Shown: positions 1 to 7,574 of the stretch, piece after piece
Position numbering within the stretch: the first letter of the stretch is position 1
How the letters are laid out: each line of letters starts with the position of its first letter
Source of the DNA: Andreprevotia lacus DSM 23236
GTDB taxonomy: Bacteria > Pseudomonadota > Gammaproteobacteria > Burkholderiales > Chitinibacteraceae
Length of the DNA: 41,594 bases
Assembly: GCF_900176275.1 (NCBI RefSeq)
Contig: NZ_FWXD01000030.1
Location: 1 to 41,594, forward strand
Reading direction: 5' to 3'
Program-made: the position numbers and the translations under genes
The notes under the pieces: generated by a model
Databases searched by the model: none
Told to the model about the DNA's origin: nothing
The model's input: the letters and a program-made list of their open reading frames with translations, nothing else

Positions 1-176
1 CCCGAAGCCTTCTTGGCTTGAGCCTTGGTAGCGGAAGCAGCGGAAGCCTTCTTGTGGCTGTGCTTTTGCACCTTGACCGGCTTCACGGACGAAGCGGACG
101 ACGCATCAGCAGCAAAGCCTGCAGCGGCGGAAACGGCGAAAACGCCAGCAACCAGAACAGCAAACAGCTTTTTCAT
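1..176 (-). CDS. Small secreted Ala/Lys/Ser-rich protein (3' end cut by the window)
   Basis: Only the first 58-59 codons are present. Translation from the ATG at 176 begins MKKLFAVLVAGVFAVSAAAG, a clear Sec signal peptide with likely cleavage after an Ala-rich stretch near residue 22. The mature part is low-complexity, made of Ala, Ser, Lys and His. An AAGGA motif at 186-190 lies about 9 nt from the ATG at 176; a second in-frame ATG at 182 is too close to it. The composition resembles the acid-shock/PsiF-like class of small basic periplasmic proteins, but I recognise no specific family. The C-terminus lies outside the window. Confidence 0.6.
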   Translation of the reverse strand, partial: MKKLFAVLVAGVFAVSAAAGFAADASSASSVKPVKVQKHSHKKASAASATKAQAKKAS

Positions 177-302
177 GATCATTGATCCTTAAAAACACAA
201 ACTGTGTTGATGCGGATTATTGTGCGCTGCGCCGTGGCGGTCGATGCGTGGTTGGTAGCACCGTGTAACAGGCTGTACGGTGCGCTTGGGCTGACGAACG
301 GA

Positions 303-1607
303 TCAGACCAGTTTGCTGGCGTCCTTGAGTGGCGATGGCCAGGTCAGGATCACGCGGGCGCCGCCGCCGGGAGCGTCGTCGATGCGCAGCTCGCCGCCGT
401 GGCCGTGCATCACCATGCCGGCAATGGTGAGCCCCAAGCCATAGCCGCCGGTGGCGACATTGCGGCTGCCTTCCAGTCGTTCAAATGGTTGCAGCAGCCG
501 TTCGCGCGCCGTCACCGGGATGCCGGGGCCATCGTCGTCCACCATCAGCAGGATGCGGCCGTCGCGCCAGTCCAGCGTCACGCTCACATGGCCCTTGCCA
601 TAGCGGCGGGCATTGCTGACCAGATTGCCCAGCGCGCGCGACAGATAGTAGCTGTCGGCTTCCAGCCATGGTGCCTTCACCGGAATCAGGTTGCGCAGTG
701 CGACCGGATCGCCGCCGGTGGCCAGTTCGCCCAGTTGCCGCTCCAGCCAGGGCACGATTTCCAGCGGCTGCATTTCCATCTCGAAGCGCTGGTGTTCCAG
801 CCGGCGCAAGGTCAGCCATTCCTCAATCAATTGGTCGATTACGTTGAGGTCGCGCTCTATGCCCTCGACCTGCGGCGGGGTGGGTGCACCAGCCTTGATC
901 GCTTCCAGCCGGTAGCGCAGCCGGGCCAGCGGCGTGCGTACGTCGTGCGAAATCGCGTCTATCATCGCTTGCCGGCTGCTCGACAACTGCTCGACGTCGT
1001 GCGCCATGCGGTTGAAGGTGGCGCCCAAGGGCCCCAGCGGCGAATCATCGTCCAGTGCCACGCGGGTGCCGAATTCGCCCGCGCCAAAGCGGCGGCTCTG
1101 GCGGATCAGCGCCAGCAGATCGCGCCAGAACGGGCGCAGCCACAGCCAGGTGGGCAGGCCCAGTGCGGCGCACATCAGGCCCAGTGCAATCCAGTCGGGC
1201 CACGAGAAATTGTCGATGCGTTCCAGATAGGGCACCGGGCCGAGTGCCACCATCAGCTCGGCATCGGGGATGCGGTGCAGGTAGATGCCCTGGTCTTCCA
1301 GCAGGATGATGTCGCCGTCTGCCAGCGCCTGCTTGTTGGCCGGCGTGAGCGTGTAGGCGTCGATGGCCTCGATCTGTACCGGCACCGGCAGCTTGGAGCG
1401 CAACCGCGAGATTTCGTCATGCCACAACGATTGCGGCAGATCGCCCAGCTCGGATTCAACGATGCTGATGGTGGTCTGGAAAATGTCCGACAGGTAGTGC
1501 TCGTTGGTGCGCTCGATCATGTGCTTGTACAGCGCACCGATCAACAGCGAAGACACCAGAAAGCAGATGACGACGGTGAGGTAAAAGCGCAGGAAAATGC
1601 GGCGCAT
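303..1607 (-). CDS. rstB: RstB-like sensor histidine kinase
   Basis: A 434-residue inner-membrane sensor kinase. TM1 lies at about residues 8-27, a periplasmic sensor domain of about 110 residues follows, and TM2 is at about 139-158. Then come a HAMP linker, a HisKA domain with the phospho-acceptor His221 in the motif ISHDVRTPLARLR, and a HATPase_c domain with G1 (DDGPGIP) and G2 (GYGLGLTI) boxes. The short periplasmic loop and overall arrangement match the RstB family. It is encoded downstream of the RstA-like regulator on the same strand, with an unusual gap of 199 bp. The expected role is autophosphorylation on an envelope or ionic cue and phosphotransfer to RstA. The signal is unknown here. 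Confidence 0.85.
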   Translation of the reverse strand: MRRIFLRFYLTVVICFLVSSLLIGALYKHMIERTNEHYLSDIFQTTISIVESELGDLPQSLWHDEISRLRSKLPVPVQIEAIDAYTLTPANKQALADGDIILLEDQGIYLHRIPDAELMVALGPVPYLERIDNFSWPDWIALGLMCAALGLPTWLWLRPFWRDLLALIRQSRRFGAGEFGTRVALDDDSPLGPLGATFNRMAHDVEQLSSSRQAMIDAISHDVRTPLARLRYRLEAIKAGAPTPPQVEGIERDLNVIDQLIEEWLTLRRLEHQRFEMEMQPLEIVPWLERQLGELATGGDPVALRNLIPVKAPWLEADSYYLSRALGNLVSNARRYGKGHVSVTLDWRDGRILLMVDDDGPGIPVTARERLLQPFERLEGSRNVATGGYGLGLTIAGMVMHGHGGELRIDDAPGGGARVILTWPSPLKDASKLV

Positions 1608-1806
1608 CGCGTAGAGCCTGTGAAAGTCCGGGCCAGATCAAGGCTGCCACGGCGGGCCACACCGGCCAAGTGCCGATGCAACCTCAGTTTAGCGATTAGC
1701 CGGCCAGCTGGCTGCATGCCAAGGGGCTACGGTAGTCAGTGCCGAGTTCGGCACAAGGGGCAACGACGGGCTGCTGCTCCCGGCTGGCAGCCCATCTGCA
1801 GGCGCC

Positions 1807-2526
1807 TTATTCCTGCCACCAGATATCGGTGGCAAACAGATAGCCCTTGTGGCGGATCGTCTTGATCTTGCGCGGCTCGTTCGGGTCGTCGCCCAGCTTT
1901 TTGCGCAGGCGTGAAATGGCCACGTCGATGCTGCGGTCCAGTCCGTCATACTCGATGCCGCGCAGTGTTTTCAGCAACTGGTCGCGGCTGAGGATGTCGC
2001 CGGCGTGGCGTGCCAGCTCCCACAGCAGGTCGAAGTCACCGGTGGACAGGTGCAACGGCTCGTTGCGATACGTCGCGGTGCGGTTGCGCACGTCGATCTG
2101 CAGCTGGCCGAAATTCACTTGCGAAGCTTGCGATGCGGCCTGCGGCGAGCTGGTCGGCGCTTGCGTGGTCTGGCGCAGGTGCGCGCGGATGCGGGCCAGC
2201 AACACGGCGGGCGGCGTGGTTTTCACCACGTAGTCGTTGGCGCCGATCTCGAAGCCGAGAATCTGGTTCATGTCGCTGTTGAGCGAGGTCAGGATGACAA
2301 TGGGGCCGCCGTAAAAGGTGCGCAGCTCGCGGCAGATGGTCAGCCCGTCCTTGCCGGGCAGCATTACGTCCAGCAGGACCAGATCAGGGGGGGATTCCTT
2401 GACCGATTCGACCACATTGTTGCCATCGGCGCGGTGGTCGATGGTGAATTCAAACGAGCGGAGGAAGCCGCCAATCAGCTCGGCGAGCTCAAGATCGTCT
2501 TCGACGAACAGAATACGTTGCGACAA
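1807..2526 (-). CDS. rstA: RstA-like OmpR-family response regulator
   Basis: 239 residues. The N-terminal receiver domain (about 1-120) has the acidic pocket EDD at 9-11, phospho-acceptor Asp53 in LVLLDVMLPGKDG, and a conserved Lys in DYVVK. A Ser/Gln/Ala linker leads to a C-terminal winged-helix Trans_reg_C domain (about 145-239) with the typical R-D-x-L segment and the RLRKKLGDD motif. It should be phosphorylated by RstB and bind DNA as a dimer. The upstream region carries GTTACA at 2674-2679, half of the RstA box I recall from enterobacteria (TACATNTNGTTACA), so autoregulation or control of the divergent gene is possible. That link is weak. Confidence 0.87.
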   Translation of the reverse strand: MSQRILFVEDDLELAELIGGFLRSFEFTIDHRADGNNVVESVKESPPDLVLLDVMLPGKDGLTICRELRTFYGGPIVILTSLNSDMNQILGFEIGANDYVVKTTPPAVLLARIRAHLRQTTQAPTSSPQAASQASQVNFGQLQIDVRNRTATYRNEPLHLSTGDFDLLWELARHAGDILSRDQLLKTLRGIEYDGLDRSIDVAISRLRKKLGDDPNEPRKIKTIRHKGYLFATDIWWQE

Positions 2527-2695
2527 GGGGGTCTCCAGTCAGTGGTGCGCAGGTAGCCTGCGCATCAACGCACGGCCGCGCTTAGCGTTGACCGAAAGGT
2601 GAAATATACCGCGCCCGCAATGCCGGCTGCCAGTTTCGGCCCCATCCGGACGGGGGCTGCTTAGCGCTCGCTTGTTACAAACTTTAGCGCATGTG

Positions 2696-2725
2696 TTGAC
2701 AGTTGGTTTTTTTTACCCGCATGAT
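2696..2725 (+). promoter_or_regulatory. Putative sigma-70 promoter of the leader/argD transcript
   Basis: A perfect -35 TTGACA at 2696-2701 is followed, after 18 nt that include an eight-T tract, by CATGAT at 2720-2725, a 4/6 match to the -10 consensus. It sits in the divergent region between rstA and the aminotransferase, directly before a short arginine-rich ORF and an intrinsic terminator. The -10 is weak; the -35 carries most of the call. Confidence 0.45.
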
Positions 2726-2732
2726 CAACCAC

Positions 2733-2852
2733 ATGCATATCGCCCCAGCCACCTTCCGACGTACCAGCGCCGCCGCACGAGCCCGTAGCGGCCGTGGCGC
2801 TTCGTCTGGAAGATGCGCAGGGCCGGAGACCGGAATGACGCCGACGCGTTAA
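2733..2852 (+). CDS. Possible arginine-rich leader peptide (39 aa)
   Basis: ATG at 2733 to TAA at 2850-2852 encodes 39 residues with seven Arg, starting MHIAPATFRRTSAAARAR. An upstream in-frame ATG at 2721 would add four residues but overlaps the presumed -10. No good Shine-Dalgarno is seen. The ORF ends 28 nt before a strong intrinsic terminator that precedes an ArgD-like gene, and an internal segment (2792-2798) is complementary to the left terminator arm. This is the layout of a translational attenuator, but a non-coding leader is equally possible. Confidence 0.3.
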   Translation: MHIAPATFRRTSAAARARSGRGASSGRCAGPETGMTPTR

Positions 2853-2879
2853 GCCACTCCACCCCGCTTACCCAGACAA

Positions 2880-2908
2880 GGGCCACGGTTCACACCGTGG
2901 CCCTTTTT
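2880..2908 (+). terminator. Strong intrinsic terminator upstream of argD
   Basis: A perfect 10-bp stem, GGGCCACGGT (2880-2889) with ACCGTGGCCC (2894-2903), closes a TCAC loop and is followed by five T. No recognised full gene ends just before it, and the aminotransferase start lies only 41 nt downstream. It therefore looks like an attenuator terminator in the argD leader. Confidence 0.8.
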
Positions 2909-2949
2909 CTTTGTCCGTGCACTACCCGCCCCTGCCCCTGGAGAACACC

Positions 2950-4170
2950 ATGCACCACCTGCACCCCACCCCGCCCAAGTCGCAACATGTGTTGATGAAT
3001 ACCGTCGTGCGCCCCGAAACCGTGTTCGTGAGCGGGCGTGGCGCCTATATGTACGACGAAATCGGTCTGGCGTATCTGGACTGGGTGCAGGGCTGGGCGG
3101 TGAACTGCCTGGGGCATTCCCCCGATGTGGTGGCGGCGGCGCTGGCGCGGCAGGCCACGACCTTGCTCAACCCCAGCCCGGCCTATCTGAACCGGCCAGC
3201 AATGAACCTTGCGCAGCAGCTGGTGCGGGCCAGTGCGCTGGACGAGGTGTTCTTTGCCAGTTCGGGGGCCGAGGCGAACGAGGGCGCGATCAAGCTGGCG
3301 CGCAAGTGGGGCAAGCTCAATCGCGCGGGGGCGCACGAGATCATCACCTTCGACAATGGTTACCACGGCCGTACCATCGCCACCATGTCGGCCACCGGCA
3401 AGCCGGGCTGGGATGTGTACTACCCGCCGCAGGTGCCGGGCTTTCCCAAGGCGGTGTTCAACGATCTGGCCAGCGTGGCCGCGCTGATCGGGCCACAGAC
3501 GGTGGCCATCATGCTCGAACCGGTGCAGGGCGAGGGCGGCGTGCGGCCGGCCGAGGCCGGTTTCGTGCAGGGGCTGCGCACCTTGTGTGACCGGCATGGC
3601 CTGCTGCTGATTTTCGACGAGGTGCAAACCGGCTGCGCGCGCACCGGCACCTTGTTTGCCTATCAGCAATACGGCGTCGAGCCGGACATCATGACCTTGG
3701 GCAAGGGGCTGGGCGCAGGCGTGCCGATTTCGGCGCTGCTGGCCAAGCGGCACGCTTGCGTGTTCGAGCCGGGCGACCAGGGCGGCACCTTCTGCGGCAA
3801 CCCGTTGGTATGCGCGGTGGGCGAGGCGGTGCTGCAGGTGCTGGATACGCCGGAATTCCTCGCCAATGTGCAGGCAAGGGGCAAGCAGCTGCGGGAGGGC
3901 TTGCGCGAGATCAGTGCGCGCTACGCCTTGGGTGAGGTGCGCGGCAAGGGCTTGCTGCTGGCACTGGAGGTGGGCGGCGATGATGCACCGGCCATGGTCG
4001 AGACCGCACGCCAGCATGGCTTCCTGCTGAATGCGCCGCGCAACCACTGCCTGCGCTTCATGCCGACGCTGAACAGTACGGCAGACGAAATCGCACAGGG
4101 CCTGGTATTGCTGGATCGGGTGATCGGCGCGCACCGCTTCGTCAAACGGCTGGTGGCAGATGTGATGTGA
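2950..4170 (+). CDS. argD: Class III aminotransferase, acetylornithine aminotransferase-like
   Basis: 406 residues from the ATG at 2950, chosen because GGAGAA (2940-2945) is well spaced; an in-frame start at 2911 would begin inside the terminator U-tract. The fold is a PLP-dependent class III (ornithine-type) aminotransferase. Visible motifs are SSGAEANEGAIK for phosphate binding, the YHGRT loop, DEVQTG with the Asp that contacts the PLP nitrogen, and the Schiff-base Lys252 in LGKGLGAGVP. Length and motifs fit ArgD, which converts N-acetylglutamate semialdehyde to N-acetylornithine in arginine synthesis, or a related ornithine/aspartate-family enzyme. Substrate cannot be fixed from motifs alone. 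The Arg-rich leader upstream would suit arginine-linked control. Confidence 0.75.
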   Translation: MHHLHPTPPKSQHVLMNTVVRPETVFVSGRGAYMYDEIGLAYLDWVQGWAVNCLGHSPDVVAAALARQATTLLNPSPAYLNRPAMNLAQQLVRASALDEVFFASSGAEANEGAIKLARKWGKLNRAGAHEIITFDNGYHGRTIATMSATGKPGWDVYYPPQVPGFPKAVFNDLASVAALIGPQTVAIMLEPVQGEGGVRPAEAGFVQGLRTLCDRHGLLLIFDEVQTGCARTGTLFAYQQYGVEPDIMTLGKGLGAGVPISALLAKRHACVFEPGDQGGTFCGNPLVCAVGEAVLQVLDTPEFLANVQARGKQLREGLREISARYALGEVRGKGLLLALEVGGDDAPAMVETARQHGFLLNAPRNHCLRFMPTLNSTADEIAQGLVLLDRVIGAHRFVKRLVADVM

Positions 4171-4566
4171 TGTTGGTGTGGACACTGGTTGCCGCTGGTC
4201 GGCTGTTCGCCAGCGATCATCCGCAGGCGGTGGCTGGCTGCCGGTGCCCATCGCCGGGGCGCGGGCATGTGCTAACACCTTGATTTTGTGCAATGCAACG
4301 ATTGTCCCGCAAATGCCGGCACCACATCCGCCGATTTTCGGGGCATGTAGCGCTGTTTTGTGTTGCGGTGCAGCATGAGCTATACCCCGAATACGGCTCC
4401 ACGAGAGCCGGTCTATGTCGCCGACGCGGTGAAGCGGGCGGCCTGCCATACCCGGCGGGCCCCGGCTGCCGGCAGGCCACGGGTGTGGCGGCCGGCGGCA
4501 CGCACCGCGCAGCAGCACTTCGGCACTGCGCAGTAACCCGGCGGCGACATCGTGTGGAGAACATGC
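4171..4566 (+). other. 395-bp gap with one doubtful small ORF
   Basis: Between argD and the SPFH gene I see no clear terminator and no clear promoter. An ORF at 4375-4536 (ATG to TAA, 53 aa, starting MSYTPNTAPREPVYVADAVK) is Arg/Ala-rich and lacks a convincing Shine-Dalgarno. It may be a real small basic protein or chance reading in GC-rich DNA; I favour chance. Confidence 0.3.
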
Positions 4567-6546
4567 ATGTCGAGCTTTATCTGGGCAATTTATGGCGGCA
4601 TCGCCGTAGTGCTGGCGGCGTTGGTCTACTATTCGCGCGCCATCGTTTATGTGCCCAACAACCGCATCGGGATACGTGAAAAGCTGTGGAGCGGCGCCGG
4701 CTCCATCCAGTCCGGCCTGATCGCGCTCAATGGCGAGGCGGGCTTCCAGCCCGAAGTGCTGCGTGGCGGCTTCCATTTCATGGTGCCATTCCAGTACGCC
4801 ATCCACTTCGTCGATCTGGTGACCATCCCGCAGGGCTGTATCGGCTATGTGTTTGCGCGGGACGGCCTGGTGCTGGGCACCTCGCAAACGCTGGCCGACA
4901 ACGGCCGCGCCAATCAATTCGAAGATGTGCGTACCTTCCTCGCTGCCGGTGGGCAGAAAGGCCCGCAGCGCAAGATCCTGCGCGAGGGGCTGTATGCCAT
5001 CAACCTGGCGCAGTTCGTGGTCATCACGCCGGACAAGATTTACGCGCTGGGCCTCGGTCAGCATGACAACACGGTGATCCAGTCCATGCACGAGCTGATT
5101 GCCAGCCGCGCGGGTTTCAAGCCGGTGGTCATCAGCGGTTCGGCCGACCTGATCGGCGTGGTCACCGTGCATGATGGCCCGGCACTGCCGGAAGGGCAGA
5201 TCATTGCGCCGGCCGTGGGCGGTACCAATGTCGGCGCGGCGATTTATCACAACAACTTCCAGGAGCCGGAGCGTTTTCTGGCTGCCGGCGGTTATCGCGG
5301 CCGCCAGCTGCAGGTGCTGGTGGAGGGCACTTATTATCTGAACCGCTTGTTTGCCACCGTCGAGGCCGTGCCCAAGACCATCATCGATGTCGGCTATGCC
5401 GGGGTGGTGGTGTCGTACAACGGGGCGCATGGCAAGGATCTGTCGGGCGTTGATTACCAGCATGGCGAGCTGGTCGAAACCGGCCAGCGCGGCGTGTGGC
5501 AAGAGCCGCTGCTGCCGGGCAAGTATGCGTTCAATACCTATGCCGGCAATCTGATCAAGGTGCCGACCACCAACTTCATCCTGAAGTGGGAGGCCGCGAC
5601 AGCGGGTAGCCAGTTTGACCAGAACCTGAAAGAAGTCTCGCTGATCACCCGCGATGCGTTTGAGCCCAGCCTGCCGCTGTCGGTGGTGGTACACATCGAC
5701 TACAAGAAGGCACCGCGCGTGGTGCAGCGCTTTGGCGACATCCAGAAGCTGGTTGAACAGACGCTGGACCCGATGGTGAGTGCCTACTTCAAGAACGTGG
5801 CGCAGACCAAGACACTGATCGAACTGCTGCAGCAGCGCAGCGACATCCAGACGCAAGCGGCCAACGAGATGAAAGAGCGCTTTGCGCTGTACAACCTTGA
5901 GCTGCAGGAAGTGCTGATCGGCACACCCAAGTCGGCCGCCGGCGACAACCAGATCGAGAACATTCTGGCGCAGCTGCGTCAGCGGCAGATTGCGCTGGAG
6001 CAGATCGACACCTACAAGCGCCAGCAGGAATCGGCCTATACCGAGCGCGAACTGCGCGAGGCCGAAGCCAAGGCCAAGCAGCAGACCACGCTGACCCAAT
6101 CGGCCATTGCCATCGAAATCGCCCAGAACGAGGGCAAGGCTGCCGCCACCAAGGCAGAACAGAAGGCCAACGAAATCCGTGCGCTGGCCAAGGGCGATGC
6201 CGACCGTGTCACCATCGAGGCCGAGGCGCATGCACGCCAGATCAACCTGCTGGCCGAGGCCGATGCCAACCGTGTCGGCAAGGTGGGTAAAGCCACCGCC
6301 GAGGCAGCGCAACTGCAGGTGGATGCCTATGGCGGCCCGGATTACCGTCTGGCGCAGGAGCTGGGGCAGGCTTTTGCCAAGGCCATCCAGGAGGCCAAGT
6401 TGCCCATCGTGCCGCAGATCAGCGTCGGTGGTGAAGCCAATGCGATGGGCTTGTTGCAGGCCTTGATGGGATCGGCACTGCGCGATGCGATCAAGGAGCC
6501 GGCCGCACTGCAACAGGTGCTGGGCAAGCCGGTCGAAACCGCATGA
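4567..6546 (+). CDS. SPFH/flotillin-family membrane protein
   Basis: 659 residues from the ATG at 4567. The alternative GTG at 4552 lacks a Shine-Dalgarno, whereas GGAG at 4556-4559 serves the ATG. One N-terminal TM helix (about 3-22) is followed by a long SPFH/PHB region. A coiled-coil segment rich in Ala, Glu, Gln and Lys (about 430-580) is typical of flotillins, which oligomerise as membrane scaffolds. The central part shows internally repeated motifs: FLAAGG with G-x-Q and EG-x-Y about residues 124-146, and again about 237-259. It is longer than ordinary flotillins because of this repeated region. It stands alone between convergent genes, so no partner (for example an NfeD protein) is visible. 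Confidence 0.8.
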   Translation: MSSFIWAIYGGIAVVLAALVYYSRAIVYVPNNRIGIREKLWSGAGSIQSGLIALNGEAGFQPEVLRGGFHFMVPFQYAIHFVDLVTIPQGCIGYVFARDGLVLGTSQTLADNGRANQFEDVRTFLAAGGQKGPQRKILREGLYAINLAQFVVITPDKIYALGLGQHDNTVIQSMHELIASRAGFKPVVISGSADLIGVVTVHDGPALPEGQIIAPAVGGTNVGAAIYHNNFQEPERFLAAGGYRGRQLQVLVEGTYYLNRLFATVEAVPKTIIDVGYAGVVVSYNGAHGKDLSGVDYQHGELVETGQRGVWQEPLLPGKYAFNTYAGNLIKVPTTNFILKWEAATAGSQFDQNLKEVSLITRDAFEPSLPLSVVVHIDYKKAPRVVQRFGDIQKLVEQTLDPMVSAYFKNVAQTKTLIELLQQRSDIQTQAANEMKERFALYNLELQEVLIGTPKSAAGDNQIENILAQLRQRQIALEQIDTYKRQQESAYTERELREAEAKAKQQTTLTQSAIAIEIAQNEGKAAATKAEQKANEIRALAKGDADRVTIEAEAHARQINLLAEADANRVGKVGKATAEAAQLQVDAYGGPDYRLAQELGQAFAKAIQEAKLPIVPQISVGGEANAMGLLQALMGSALRDAIKEPAALQQVLGKPVETA

Positions 6547-6565
6547 TGCGGCATTGATGCATCAG

Positions 6566-6598
6566 GCCGCCCGGCCGGTTTGGGGGCGGGCGGCTTGT
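6566..6598 (+). terminator. Probable GC-rich terminator after the SPFH gene
   Basis: GCCGCCC (6566-6572) pairs with GGGCGGC (6588-6594) 20 nt after the SPFH stop codon. The T-tract is poor (ttgtcgttt), so termination may be partial. Confidence 0.35.
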
Positions 6599-6605
6599 CG
6601 TTTGC

Positions 6606-7574
6606 CTACTCCTGCTTGGCGCGGCGTTCCGCATCCTCGCGCACGGACCGGGTATTGCGCAGGAATTCGTCGGCGCTGTCGTAGGGCAGCATGCTGGCCG
6701 GCAAGAGGTTGAGTTGGCTGTTGAACGACAACTCGTCGCTGAATTTGCGTTCGCCCACATAGCCCTTGATGACGTCCTGCCCGGAAAACAGGCAGAACAG
6801 CACGATGCACAAGGTCAGCAGCGTACGCTGCCTGAGGCGCGTTGTGAGCAGAAGGTGCAGTGGCAGCAGCGCGGCAAGCAGCAGCCAGACCGTTTGATCA
6901 AGGGGGGTATTCCACCAGCCGGGGCCGCCCAGATAATGCAATCGATCCACGGTGGCGCCCGCTGCGAACACGGCCAGCAGACACATGGTTGCCAGCGACA
7001 GCAGCTCGACGAACAGGTGGCGCTGATTCAGCAACCTGCCCAGCAAGGCCCAGGCGCCGGACCACAGCAGCAACATGCCTGTCCAGGTAACGGCGTCGCC
7101 GGCAAAATCGCTGGCATGCACCTTGTCGGCATGGTTGAGATACTCGTTGAAAGTGGATAGCGCGATGGTCAGCAACAAAAGCGGCAGCGCCAGCCACCAG
7201 CTGCCCAGCGTGCGCCGCAGCCGGTACGCCTTGCTCGCATGGCGGACCGTGGGCGCAACCTGTGATGCCGGGCTGCGCAGTTGCAGCGTGCTGCTGCCAA
7301 GGCGCAGCAGGCCGTCATTGGCGATGCGGTCCTTGTCGATGCGCTGCTTGCTGCCATGTCGCCAGGTGCCGTTGTCGCTCTGCAGGTCCTCTATCTGCCA
7401 CTGGCCGTCTCCGGCCGGCGCGATCTGCAGATGGCGCGGCGAGACGGCTTCGTCGTCCAGAATCAGGTCGTTGCCGTAATCGCGGCCTACCCGCACCGGA
7501 AACTGCGTGAAGCGCTGGCGCAGCACCACCTTGCCGTGCCGGTCCAGCAGTTCGAGGATCAGCGCTTGTTCCAT
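6606..7574 (-). CDS. FHA-domain integral membrane protein
   Basis: 322 residues. An FHA phosphothreonine-binding domain occupies about residues 25-100, with the signature Gly-Arg (VGRDYGNDLIL), the Ser-Pro-Arg-His motif (AVSPRHLQI) and S-D-N-G-T-W. About five hydrophobic helices follow: near 124-142, 163-183, 190-209, 226-246 and 252-268. A short polar tail ends the protein. The start overlaps the end of the upstream protease gene by 16 nt, so the two are probably translationally coupled. A cytosolic FHA head on a membrane anchor suggests recruitment of a Thr-phosphorylated partner to the membrane. No Ser/Thr kinase gene is in the window. Confidence 0.75.
   Translation of the reverse strand: MEQALILELLDRHGKVVLRQRFTQFPVRVGRDYGNDLILDDEAVSPRHLQIAPAGDGQWQIEDLQSDNGTWRHGSKQRIDKDRIANDGLLRLGSSTLQLRSPASQVAPTVRHASKAYRLRRTLGSWWLALPLLLLTIALSTFNEYLNHADKVHASDFAGDAVTWTGMLLLWSGAWALLGRLLNQRHLFVELLSLATMCLLAVFAAGATVDRLHYLGGPGWWNTPLDQTVWLLLAALLPLHLLLTTRLRQRTLLTLCIVLFCLFSGQDVIKGYVGERKFSDELSFNSQLNLLPASMLPYDSADEFLRNTRSVREDAERRAKQE

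Noticed and set aside
2890-6513. 1207-codon open frame on the minus strand across argD and the SPFH gene
   Set aside because: It is antisense to two genes with clear domains, motifs and ribosome-binding sites. Its translation is low-complexity His/Arg/Gln/Leu-rich with no domain, as expected from GC-biased third positions.
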